Below are positions 1-6,933 of a DNA stretch of 15,795 nucleotides, in pieces (position 1 is the stretch's first letter; every line of letters begins with the position of its first letter). This DNA comes from Candidatus Atribacteria bacterium (GTDB lineage: Bacteria > Atribacterota > Phoenicimicrobiia > Phoenicimicrobiales > Stramentimicrobiaceae), in contig JAFGSC010000113.1 of NCBI GenBank assembly GCA_016934875.1, forward strand, positions 1-15,795. Direction: 5' to 3'. Position numbers and translations under genes: made by a program. The notes beneath the pieces are model-generated. The model saw only the letters and a program-made list of their open reading frames with translations. It did not search any database and was not told the DNA's origin.

Positions 1-126
1 ATGAATTCTTTTGGTAAGAGTGCACCCGATCAGCAATTAGCCGATTATTTTGGTTTTAATCCCGAAAAAATTGCCCAAAAAATCATTCAACTTTGTCAGG
101 GGACGGTGACAGGAGACAAGTGCTGA
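1..126 (+). CDS. Transketolase, C-terminal end (5' part outside window)
   Basis: This is the last 41 codons of a transketolase, the thiamine-diphosphate enzyme that moves two-carbon units in the non-oxidative pentose phosphate pathway in the cytoplasm. The frame is open from base 1 and stops with TGA at 124-126. The visible peptide begins MNSFGKSAPDQQLADYFGF and continues into PEKIAQKI. This matches the end of the transketolase C-terminal domain, where an Ile-Gly-Met/Ile-Asn-x-Phe-Gly-x-Ser-Ala-Pro segment is followed by an acidic helix and a GFxxEN-like segment. The final nine residues (QGTVTGDKC) are not typical of the family. They coincide with a GGGACGG-containing stretch, so the natural 3' end may have been replaced. 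It overlaps the glycyl-radical-enzyme remnant in another frame. A second transketolase fragment lies at the other edge of the window. The identification is fairly firm despite the short length; whether the gene works is unknown. Confidence 0.72.
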   Translation: MNSFGKSAPDQQLADYFGFNPEKIAQKIIQLCQGTVTGDKC

Positions 127-268
127 TACTCTAAGGGCTACTCAGAAAGAGTCCGAAAAATACAAGAATCTTATTCTGCGAGTAGCAGTTTACGGCGATT
201 ATTTTAATAACTTAAGTAAGACCTTACAAGATGGAATAATCAGCTATACAGAATACCAATCTTACTAA
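122..268 (+). pseudogene. Glycyl radical enzyme C-terminal remnant
   Basis: An open stretch beginning inside the transketolase stop region encodes ADTLRATQKESEKYKNL, then ILRVAVYGDYFNNL, and ends near IISYTEY before TAA at 266-268. This is the layout of the C-terminus of the pyruvate formate-lyase/glycerol dehydratase family: an xxTLxxAQKxPEKYxxL helix, the glycyl radical loop RVxGYS/A, then an LSxxxQDxIIxRTE tail. The family's radical-bearing glycine in RV-x-G-Y is replaced here by valine (RVAVY), so no glycyl radical could form. The rest of the enzyme (normally about 800 residues) is absent, and in-frame TGA lies at 107-109. It is therefore a dead fragment. Which family member it came from cannot be told from about 48 residues. 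Confidence 0.68.
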
Positions 269-321
269 AATCAGAGAGTTTTAAAAAATATAAAAAAAAT
301 TGTTAAATAATTCTGTACAAA

Positions 322-350
322 TTGAAAAAAATATGATAAAGTTTTATTCA
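322..350 (+). promoter_or_regulatory. Possible sigma-70 promoter for the GntR regulator
   Basis: TTGAAA at 322-327 and TATTCA at 345-350 are separated by 17 bases in the AT-rich region upstream of the regulator. The -35 is close to consensus and the -10 is weak. The possible operator lies just downstream, where a repressor would block initiation, which is the main reason to list it. In DNA this AT-rich, such matches arise often by chance. Confidence 0.3.
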
Positions 351-357
351 GGTAAGA

Positions 358-366
358 GGTCATACC
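358..366. promoter_or_regulatory. Possible FadR/GntR operator, GGTCATACC
   Basis: GGT-CAT-ACC is an inverted repeat of GGT/ACC half-sites with a 3-base centre. This is the general shape of operators bound by FadR-subfamily GntR regulators (T-GGT-NNN-ACC-A type). It sits 52 bases before the regulator's start codon and just after a possible promoter, so autoregulation is a reasonable inference. A half-site-like CATACCAA follows at about 379-386. No matching full site was seen upstream of the binding-protein gene at 1380-1443. Confidence 0.35.
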
Positions 367-417
367 ACAAGATAACATACCAAATAACAAAATCAATATC
401 CTATAGGTGGTATAAAA

Positions 418-1098
418 ATGAGTTTCAAAACAATAAAGAGGGAATCTACTTTAGAAGTAATTGTCCAACAGATAAAAGACCAAATAAAAAAGGGAATTTT
501 AAAACCCGGAGAAAAATTACCCTCAGAAAGGAAATTAGCCGATCTATTAAGAGTAAGTAGGGCATCTGTTAGAGAAGCGATTCAAGCCCTTGCCTTTTCA
601 GGTTACCTTGAAGTAATTCAGGGGAAAGGAACCTATATTTTAGAGATAGCTACCAAATATGATGAAATCGTTAATTTTTTTTCGGAATTCTCCAATTATT
701 CTCTAGATTATCTCATGGAAGCAAGAATTATGTTAGAAGGTGAGTTTGCACGATTAGCGGCCTTAAATGCAAGCCAGAAAGAAATCGATGTAATTGAAAA
801 GATTTTTAATGAAATTGCCAATTCTAAGGATTTAAATAGTTTTGTCGTTAAAGATTTGGAATTTCATTTAACCATAGCTAAAGCAACCCATAATCCCTTC
901 ATGAATGGATTAATGAAGATTATAGGAGAGATGTTATATAAAGAAACTCGGAAAATTATTGAAATATCCAAAGGTACCAGGGTAAATACTATTGAAACTA
1001 CCAGAAATTTGGTTCAGGCGATTAAACAACGAAATGCCGAGCAAGCGAAAGAATGGATGAGTAAACATATTAGGAATATTAGAGTATCTTTAGAATAA
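418..1098 (+). CDS. FadR-subfamily GntR transcriptional regulator
   Basis: A 226-residue DNA-binding regulator. Residues about 10-75 form the GntR winged helix-turn-helix, with the family's GxLKPGEKLPSERxLA segment, then SRASVREAIQAL, then GKGTYI in the wing. Residues about 95-220 form an all-helical FCD ligand-binding domain. FCD domains usually bind a metal through Asp-x3-His plus two later His. Here D146, H150 and H217 are present, but the position expected for the middle His appears to be Thr195, so metal binding may be altered. The ATG is preceded by AGGTGG with good spacing. The gene is co-directional with, and 345 bases upstream of, the transporter operon, so it is the likely local regulator, typically a repressor released by a substrate-derived organic acid. 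The ligand cannot be read from sequence. Family call is firm; target is inferred. Confidence 0.9.
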   Translation: MSFKTIKRESTLEVIVQQIKDQIKKGILKPGEKLPSERKLADLLRVSRASVREAIQALAFSGYLEVIQGKGTYILEIATKYDEIVNFFSEFSNYSLDYLMEARIMLEGEFARLAALNASQKEIDVIEKIFNEIANSKDLNSFVVKDLEFHLTIAKATHNPFMNGLMKIIGEMLYKETRKIIEISKGTRVNTIETTRNLVQAIKQRNAEQAKEWMSKHIRNIRVSLE

Positions 1099-1443
1099 CA
1101 TTAATCTCACTAACGATGAACATATTGATTCTTTTCTTTTACATAATTAAATAGAAAGATAGTACTTCTAAACACTAGCTTTGATATGTGAGGCATTAGA
1201 AATAAATCTACTTATTAACATAGAAGAATTGGAGGACAAAAGAGAATACCGGCAAAGAAATCAGACATAATCAACATAGGTAAGGCAAACCAAGAACTAC
1301 AAACGATAAAGGGAAAATTGGAGCTAGTTTGTGAAAGCACTGCTACTGAATAATAGGGAGGTGATTATAAGAAATAATTTATTTTTTATGTAAGATTTTT
1401 ATAAATAATATATTTTAAAAAATTTCAAAGGAGATTAATTAAA
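1099..1443 (+). other. Intergenic gap before transporter operon, with an orphan ribosome site
   Basis: No intact gene is visible. An open stretch runs from 1219 to a double stop TAATAG at 1351-1356 and would end ...IPAKKSDIINIGKANQEL and ...LVCESTATE. I do not recognise it, and it has no start codon with a ribosome site. Directly after the double stop is GGGAGGTGAT (1356-1365), a near-perfect complement of the 16S rRNA 3' end. The following bases contain no ATG, GTG or TTG at a usable distance before TAA. Together these look like the 3' end of one gene and the ribosome site of another whose body has been lost. The last 60 bases are very AT-rich and probably carry the operon promoter; I cannot place -10 and -35 boxes with confidence. 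AAAGGAG before 1444 is the ribosome site of the next gene. Confidence 0.45.
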
Positions 1444-2637
1444 ATGAAAAAATTATTACTATCTTTATTGTTTATAGTTTTGTTTGCTAGTATTACTTTG
1501 GCAGATGCTCCATTTCATATCGGAATAATGACAGGTACAGTTTCACAGCAGGAAGATGAACTTAGAGGTGCAGAGCGATTAATCGAGGAATATGGGCGGG
1601 TTTCAGATGGCGGTATGATTAGTCATGTAACAAGTCCTGATAATCCTGATGCGGAAATAGAAACAACAATTAGTCAAATTACTGCTTGGGCAGATGACCC
1701 TTTAATGAAGGCTATCGTTGTCCAAACGTCAATATCAGGAACAACTGAAGGTTTTAGAAGGGTTCGTGAGCTTAGACCGGATATCCTTCTATTTGCGGGA
1801 TCTCCGCAGGAAGACCCGGCAATGATTGCTGGAGTTGCTGATCTCGTTATGCAAAACGATAATATATCACGTGGTTATCTACTTATCTTAGGTGCTAAAA
1901 AATTAGGTGCAGATACTTTTGTGCATATTTCCTTTCCGAGACATATGAGCTATGAGCTTCTTTCCAGAAGAAGAGATATTATGATGGAGACATGTAAAGA
2001 CTTTGGCATAGAATTTGTCAATTTAGGTGCTCCAGATCCAAGAAGCGATGTTGGGGTTGCCGGTGCTCAGCAGTATCTTCTTGAAAAAGTTCCTGCCTGG
2101 ATAGAAGAGTATGGCCAAAAAGCCGCTTTTTTCACTACAAATGATGCGCTTGAAGAACCTCTTATAAGGCAAGTAGCAACATTCGGTGGTCTATATGTCG
2201 AAGGCGATTATGCCTCTCCGACAATGGGTTATCCGGGTGCTTTAGGGGTTAAATTCGAAGAAGCAGATAAGGGCAATTGGCCAAATATCGTTAAAAAAGT
2301 TGAAGAGAAGGTTATTGAAGCTGGGGCTGCCGGACGTATGGGATGCTGGGCTTTTTCTTATCCTTACTGCATTGCTGCTGGGCTTGGAGAACATGCCAAA
2401 AGAATTATTGAGGGTAAATCTGAATTATTAGATAAAACTGATATTATAGATGCACTTGGCGTATATTCACCCGGTGCGGGTTGGAATGCTAGTTATTATA
2501 TTGACGCTGATGATGTGGTAAGAAAAAATTTCATGCTTGTCTATCAAGATACCTATATTTTCGGGAGAGGCTACTTAAATCAGACATCTGAGGTAATACC
2601 TGAAAAATATTATGATAAGAATATTGGAAAAAAATAG
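1444..2637 (+). CDS. DUF3798-family periplasmic substrate-binding protein
   Basis: A 397-residue exported protein and the probable substrate-capture subunit of the adjoining ABC importer. Residues 1-20 are a signal peptide (MKKLLLSLL core) with a likely signal peptidase I site near LA-DA. There is no lipobox cysteine, so it is a soluble periplasmic protein rather than a lipoprotein. The mature part starts FHIGIMTGTVSQQEDELRGA and continues with two Rossmann-like halves of alternating strands and helices (for example KAIVVQTS, ILLFAGSP, AAFFTTNDA), as in type 1 periplasmic-binding folds. I recognise this as the DUF3798 family, which has no assigned function; the ligand is unknown. The ATG is preceded by AAAGGAG. 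A strong hairpin after the gene and the four transport genes downstream fit a binding protein made in excess of its membrane partners. Confidence 0.82.
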   Translation: MKKLLLSLLFIVLFASITLADAPFHIGIMTGTVSQQEDELRGAERLIEEYGRVSDGGMISHVTSPDNPDAEIETTISQITAWADDPLMKAIVVQTSISGTTEGFRRVRELRPDILLFAGSPQEDPAMIAGVADLVMQNDNISRGYLLILGAKKLGADTFVHISFPRHMSYELLSRRRDIMMETCKDFGIEFVNLGAPDPRSDVGVAGAQQYLLEKVPAWIEEYGQKAAFFTTNDALEEPLIRQVATFGGLYVEGDYASPTMGYPGALGVKFEEADKGNWPNIVKKVEEKVIEAGAAGRMGCWAFSYPYCIAAGLGEHAKRIIEGKSELLDKTDIIDALGVYSPGAGWNASYYIDADDVVRKNFMLVYQDTYIFGRGYLNQTSEVIPEKYYDKNIGKK

Positions 2638-2669
2638 TTTTAGACAATAATCTATTAATACTGTTATAA

Positions 2670-2699
2670 GTGGGAAGAGGAGTTTTTTCCTCTTCCCAC
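2670..2699 (+). terminator. Strong hairpin between binding protein and ATPase genes
   Basis: GTGGGAAGAGGA (2670-2681) and TCCTCTTCCCAC (2688-2699) pair perfectly over 12 base pairs around a 6-base loop, GTTTTT. The downstream tract (CTTCTTTAATTTTC) is T-rich but interrupted, so termination is probably partial. It may also protect the 3' end of the binding-protein message. Such elements commonly set a high binding-protein to permease ratio in ABC operons. Confidence 0.75.
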
Positions 2700-2735
2700 C
2701 TTCTTTAATTTTCTAATAAGAGAAAAGGTGGCCGA

Positions 2736-4349
2736 ATGGAATCAAAGGAAAAATATTTATTAAGAATGGAACATGTTAGTAAAGATTTTTATGGCACTAA
2801 AGTATTAAAAAATATTAATATTTCAGTAAAGTCTGGTGAGATTATTGGTTTAGTAGGGGAGAATGGGGCCGGAAAATCTACTTTGATGAATATTCTCTTT
2901 GGGAACCCAATTATCCATGAAACCGGTGGTTTTGAAGGGAAGATAATTTTTGACGGCAAGGAAGTAAATTTTGCTTCACCATTTGATGCAATTAATGCGG
3001 GAATTGGCATGGTTCATCAGGAATTTATCTTCATCCCCGGTTTTACAGCAATAGAGAATATTCTGCTAAATAAAGAACCAACAAGATATAGTTTTTTTTC
3101 TGAAATTTTTGGAGATAAACTCAATGTATTAAACAGAGAAGAAATGAAAAAAAGAGCAATTGAAGCCATAAAAATATTGGGAATTGAGCTCAATCCTGAA
3201 ATAATAGTTAAGGAAATGCCGGTAGGTCATAAACAGTTTATAGAGATTGCACGAGAAATTGACAGAAAATTACTGAAATTGTTAGTGCTTGATGAGCCAA
3301 CAGCTGTACTGACAGAATCTGAAGCCGACATAGCAATGAAAGCAATAAAAAAACTTGCCGCTAAAGGTGTTTCTGTAATATTTATTTCCCATAGACTGCA
3401 GGAAATTCTTGATAGTTGTGACAGAATAATAGTTCTTAAGGATGGTTCTGTTCAAAAGGAGTTAATCCCCTCAGATACTAACCCGAGAGAAGTAGCAGAA
3501 TATATGATTGGTCATGAACTTACAAAAAGCATCTGGAAATCAAAGGAAATAAGAAAAATTAGTGAAACTATTTTGGAAGTGAATAATTTATGGGTAGACA
3601 TGCCTGGGGAACAAGTTAACGGAGCCTCATTTAAAGTAAACAAAGGAGAAATATTTGGTATCGGAGGACTTACCGGTCAGGGGAAATTGGGTATTGCTAA
3701 TGGTATCATGGGGCTTCATCCTGCAGAGGGAGAAGTAAAGTTTAAGGGTAAACCTATTTTTCTTAATAATTCTAAATATGTATTAGAACAGGGAATAGCT
3801 TTTGTTTCTGAAGATCGTCGTGGACTTGGGTTAATTCTTGACCAGCCCATTTTTAAGAATATCACTTTTACAGCAATGCAAATTAAGGATATGTTTCTTA
3901 AATCTTTATTAGGTGGACTTATCAAATGGAGTGATGATAAAGCTATGTTTAAAATTACCAGAGAATACATTGATGCCTTACAGATTAAATGTGAAAGTGA
4001 AAAGCAGCTTGTACGTGAGCTTTCCGGGGGAAACCAGCAAAAGTTATGTATGGCTAAGGTATTTGTCTTGCAACCAGAACTAATATTTGTTTCAGAACCT
4101 ACACGAGGTATTGATGTTGGAGCAAAGAGTCTGGTTTTGGATACATTATGTGAATATAATAGAAAATATGGTATTACGATTATTATGGCATCTTCAGAGC
4201 TTGTAGAACTTAGAGCAATCTGTGAACGAATAGCCATTGTCGATGAAGGAAGGATTAGCGGAATATTACCTCCTACTGCAGAACTTGTAGAATTTGGGTT
4301 ACTTATGTTAGGGATAAAATCTAAAAAAAGGGAGACTATAGGTAAATGA
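2736..4349 (+). CDS. ABC transporter ATPase with two nucleotide-binding domains (sugar/nucleoside type)
   Basis: A 537-residue cytoplasmic ATPase of the RbsA/MglA/YufO layout, energising the neighbouring permeases. The first domain has Walker A GENGAGKST (residues 41-49), Q-loop VHQEF and Walker B LLVLDEPTA (D186, E187). Its signature is MPVGHKQ instead of the usual LSVGQQQ. The second domain has a degenerate Walker A, GLTGQGKL with Leu318 where Ser/Thr is normal, and an intact signature LSGGNQQK. Its Walker B is LIFVSEPTRGID, with Ser453 in place of the magnesium-coordinating Asp. Asymmetric domains are known in this family, but the Asp-to-Ser change is worth noting. AAGGTGG precedes the ATG. 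The stop overlaps the next gene's start by ATGA, showing translational coupling. The family is certain; the substrate is not. Confidence 0.93.
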   Translation: MESKEKYLLRMEHVSKDFYGTKVLKNINISVKSGEIIGLVGENGAGKSTLMNILFGNPIIHETGGFEGKIIFDGKEVNFASPFDAINAGIGMVHQEFIFIPGFTAIENILLNKEPTRYSFFSEIFGDKLNVLNREEMKKRAIEAIKILGIELNPEIIVKEMPVGHKQFIEIAREIDRKLLKLLVLDEPTAVLTESEADIAMKAIKKLAAKGVSVIFISHRLQEILDSCDRIIVLKDGSVQKELIPSDTNPREVAEYMIGHELTKSIWKSKEIRKISETILEVNNLWVDMPGEQVNGASFKVNKGEIFGIGGLTGQGKLGIANGIMGLHPAEGEVKFKGKPIFLNNSKYVLEQGIAFVSEDRRGLGLILDQPIFKNITFTAMQIKDMFLKSLLGGLIKWSDDKAMFKITREYIDALQIKCESEKQLVRELSGGNQQKLCMAKVFVLQPELIFVSEPTRGIDVGAKSLVLDTLCEYNRKYGITIIMASSELVELRAICERIAIVDEGRISGILPPTAELVEFGLLMLGIKSKKRETIGK

Positions 4350-5392
4350 AGAAAAAAATTCAAAACATCATTGAAAATTTTGGTTTACCACGAATTATAA
4401 TTTTCCTTTTTTTGGTTTTACTTTTTATTTTAACTCCATTCGTTGGGATTCGTTTTGATACTTCCATTAATGATATTATTGTTAGGTTTGGCATGAATGG
4501 AATATTGGTTTTATCATTGATACCCATGGTAAAAACAGGTTGTGGTTTAAATTTTGGCCTACAATTAGGTATTATCGCCGGGATCCTCGGTGCAGTTATT
4601 AGTATAGAGATGGAGATGATAGGTTTTACAGGATTTTTTACCGCTATCGGGATTGCAATTTTTTTTGCTGTCATTTTTGGTTTTTTATATGGCCTTCTTC
4701 TTAACAAGGTTAAGGGAGATGAGATGGTTGTAGCAACTTATGTGGGTTTTTCTTCGGTTTCCTTTATGAGTATTATGTGGTTAATGCTTCCTTTTAAGAG
4801 TCCGAATATGATCTGGGCATATGGAGGGTCAGGACTAAGAACAACCATAAATACTAAAGGTTATTGGTTTCATGTTTTAACTGATTTTCTCAAAATAAAA
4901 ATTGGTAATTATATATTTTTTCCATCGGGTACTATTTTATTTTTTGCCTTTTTAACTTTTTTGGTTTGGGCATTTTTTAAAACAAAAATAGGGACTGCCA
5001 TGATCGTTGTCGGTTCTAATACTGATTATGCAAACTCCTGTGGCATCAATGTGGATAAAATGCGAAGTATTTCGGTAATATTATCTACTGTTATTGCCGC
5101 CATTGGAATAATTGTCTATCAAGAGAGCTTTGGTTTTATTCAGTTATATACGGCACCACTCTTTATGGCCTTTCCAGCAGTTGCGGCCTTACTTCTTGGA
5201 GGCGCCACTGTAGGAAAGGCGTCTATTAAAAATGTTATCATTGGGGTATTTCTCTTTCAGAGTATTTTAACTATGACTCCATCAGTAGTTAGTAATATTA
5301 TCAAGTCTGATATGTCAGAAACTATTAGAATAATTCTTTCTAACGGTATGATTGTTTATGCATTAACAAGAATAACGAGGGTAAGAACATGA
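4346..5392 (+). CDS. ABC transporter permease 1 (BPD_transp_2/RbsC-like)
   Basis: A 348-residue integral membrane protein with about eight to ten hydrophobic helices, starting MKKKIQNIIENFGLPRI with the first helix at residues 18-35. It belongs to the branched-chain/ribose-type permease family. The family's cytoplasmic coupling region is visible as KTKIGTAMIVVGSNTDYANSCGINV, corresponding to the G-x-R-A-x-G-x-N-x-x-A-A-x-x-x-G-I-x-V motif, followed by a glycine-rich stretch, AALLLGGATVGKASIKNV. It probably pairs with the next gene product as a heterodimeric channel. It is coupled to the ATPase by an ATGA overlap, and its own last codons overlap the next start in the same way. The substrate is unknown. 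Confidence 0.9.
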   Translation: MKKKIQNIIENFGLPRIIIFLFLVLLFILTPFVGIRFDTSINDIIVRFGMNGILVLSLIPMVKTGCGLNFGLQLGIIAGILGAVISIEMEMIGFTGFFTAIGIAIFFAVIFGFLYGLLLNKVKGDEMVVATYVGFSSVSFMSIMWLMLPFKSPNMIWAYGGSGLRTTINTKGYWFHVLTDFLKIKIGNYIFFPSGTILFFAFLTFLVWAFFKTKIGTAMIVVGSNTDYANSCGINVDKMRSISVILSTVIAAIGIIVYQESFGFIQLYTAPLFMAFPAVAALLLGGATVGKASIKNVIIGVFLFQSILTMTPSVVSNIIKSDMSETIRIILSNGMIVYALTRITRVRT

Positions 5393-6516
5393 GAAAAAAA
5401 AGCCTAACAAAAACCATGAATCCGAGTGTTCTTTTCTTAATAAATTATGCTGTACCTATTATATTTATCATTTTGATTGCTTTTGCTATTCCTTTATCAG
5501 GGCTTTCCGGGCTATATTTTATCAGGGAGCTTATGATAAGACTTTCCAGAAATTCATTTCTTATCCTTGCACTTCTTATTCCGGTCATGGCTGGTATGGG
5601 CATGAATTTTAGTATAGTTCTTGGAGCAATGGCCGGGGAGATAGGCTTAATTTTTATTACAGATTGGCAAATTGTTGGAATATCAGGTATGTTATTAGCC
5701 ATATTGATTTCAACACCGATAGCAGTTTTATTAGGTTATTTTGCAGGAATAGTACTTAATCGTGCCAAGGGAAGAGAAATGGTGACTGGATTTATGCTTG
5801 CATTTTTTATGAATGGTATTTATCAGCTTTTTGTGCTTTTTGGAATGGGCAACATTATTCCTATTTCAAATTCCAGTATTCTATTGCCGAGAGGATATGG
5901 TATCAGAAATACAATAAACTTACTCGGGATTAGACAAGTTCTGGATAAATTAATTCCTTTAAAGATAGGCGATATACTAATACCTGTTGCCACTTTTTTA
6001 GTTATTGCTACATTATGTGTATTTATTACCTGGTTCAGGAAGACAAAATTAGGGCAGGATATGCGTACAGTGGGGCAGGATAATGAAGTTGCCAGAGTGT
6101 CAGGGATTAATGTTGAAAACACACGTGTTTTATCGATTGTTATTTCAACTGTATTGGCCTGTTATGGACAGATTTTATTTCTGCAAAATATTGGAACTAT
6201 GAATACTTATCAAAGTCATGAACAGGTTGGAGTATTTGCTATTGCTGCTCTGTTAGTGGGTGGGGCGTCAGTGGCTAAAGCTAATATTCCTAATGTATTT
6301 ATAGGAGTTATTCTCTTCCATACGATGTTTGTGGTGGCACCTCGGGCTGGAAAGGCGCTTATGGGCCAGGCACAACTTGGAGAATATTTTAGAGTTTTTG
6401 TCTCTTATGGGGTAATTGCCTTCTCTTTGGCATTGTATGCTTGGAGAAAACGGGTTGAAAAAGAAAACGAACGTAAAAAGATTATGAATTATAGAAAAAG
6501 CATTCTTGCAAAGTAG
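5389..6516 (+). CDS. ABC transporter permease 2 (BPD_transp_2/RbsC-like)
   Basis: A 375-residue integral membrane protein and the second half of the channel. It resembles permease 1 in order and motifs: an early G-x-N-F-S/G pattern (MGMNFSIVLGAMAGEIG), the cytoplasmic coupling segment RKTKLGQDMRTVGQDNEVAR followed by VSGINV, and the glycine-rich AALLVGGASVAKANIPNV. About nine hydrophobic segments are visible. The last 20 residues (WRKRVEKENERKK onward) are basic and presumably cytoplasmic. The ATG overlaps the previous stop (ATGA) and is preceded by GAGGG. A 24-base gap leads to the next gene, so all are probably on one transcript. Confidence 0.9.
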   Translation: MRKKSLTKTMNPSVLFLINYAVPIIFIILIAFAIPLSGLSGLYFIRELMIRLSRNSFLILALLIPVMAGMGMNFSIVLGAMAGEIGLIFITDWQIVGISGMLLAILISTPIAVLLGYFAGIVLNRAKGREMVTGFMLAFFMNGIYQLFVLFGMGNIIPISNSSILLPRGYGIRNTINLLGIRQVLDKLIPLKIGDILIPVATFLVIATLCVFITWFRKTKLGQDMRTVGQDNEVARVSGINVENTRVLSIVISTVLACYGQILFLQNIGTMNTYQSHEQVGVFAIAALLVGGASVAKANIPNVFIGVILFHTMFVVAPRAGKALMGQAQLGEYFRVFVSYGVIAFSLALYAWRKRVEKENERKKIMNYRKSILAK

Positions 6517-6540
6517 CAATACAACAGGAGGAAATAAATT

Positions 6541-6921
6541 TTGAGAAAGCAAATTATAATTAGAACAGCTCTCGTTACTGCATTGATATTGATCGGAATT
6601 TTTCTTTATGTAATTGGCAAGGAACATAAAGTGGTTATTGATAATAGAGATATTTCTATTGGTGATATTACTTACAGTGCAAGTACTACTTATGTAGTGT
6701 GGGTTGATAATCAAGAAATTGGTGTGATAAAAAAAGGCGAGAGAAATGCGGCAATAGTTACAGGGGTGAGCCATAAGATTGTGGTAGAAGAGATTAAAAG
6801 TAATGTTTTAACCGGGGAAAAGCATGAAAAAAGATTTAGACTAAAAACCAATGAAAGTGCTACGGTAAATATACCCGCAATAATAAATAATGCAAATGAA
6901 TGGATTGATAAAACAAATTAA
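6541..6921 (+). CDS. Small membrane-anchored protein, DUF6672-like
   Basis: A 126-residue protein with one N-terminal hydrophobic segment (residues about 7-26, ALVTALILIGIFLYVIG) and an exported, mostly beta-strand domain (KVVIDNRD, TTYVVWVDNQEIGVIKKG, SHKIVVEEI). It looks like the small proteins annotated DUF6672 that accompany DUF3798-linked ABC operons; I give this from memory of the family, with moderate confidence. The function is unknown. Its place between the permeases and the peptidase suggests an accessory role at the outer face of the membrane, such as docking of the binding protein. The start is TTG, chosen because AGGAGG lies about ten bases upstream and no ATG fits. It ends 12 bases before the peptidase start. 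Confidence 0.78.
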   Translation: MRKQIIIRTALVTALILIGIFLYVIGKEHKVVIDNRDISIGDITYSASTTYVVWVDNQEIGVIKKGERNAAIVTGVSHKIVVEEIKSNVLTGEKHEKRFRLKTNESATVNIPAIINNANEWIDKTN

Positions 6922-6933
6922 AGGAGAATAAAA

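Noticed and set aside
300..560. 86-codon plus-strand frame overlapping the start of the GntR regulator
   Set aside because: Lysine/arginine/asparagine-rich low-complexity translation in a different frame of a firm gene, with no ribosome site.
3716..4363. 215-codon minus-strand open frame opposite the ABC ATPase
   Set aside because: It lies wholly opposite a certain gene, has no plausible domain or ribosome site, and is a shadow of the ATPase codons.
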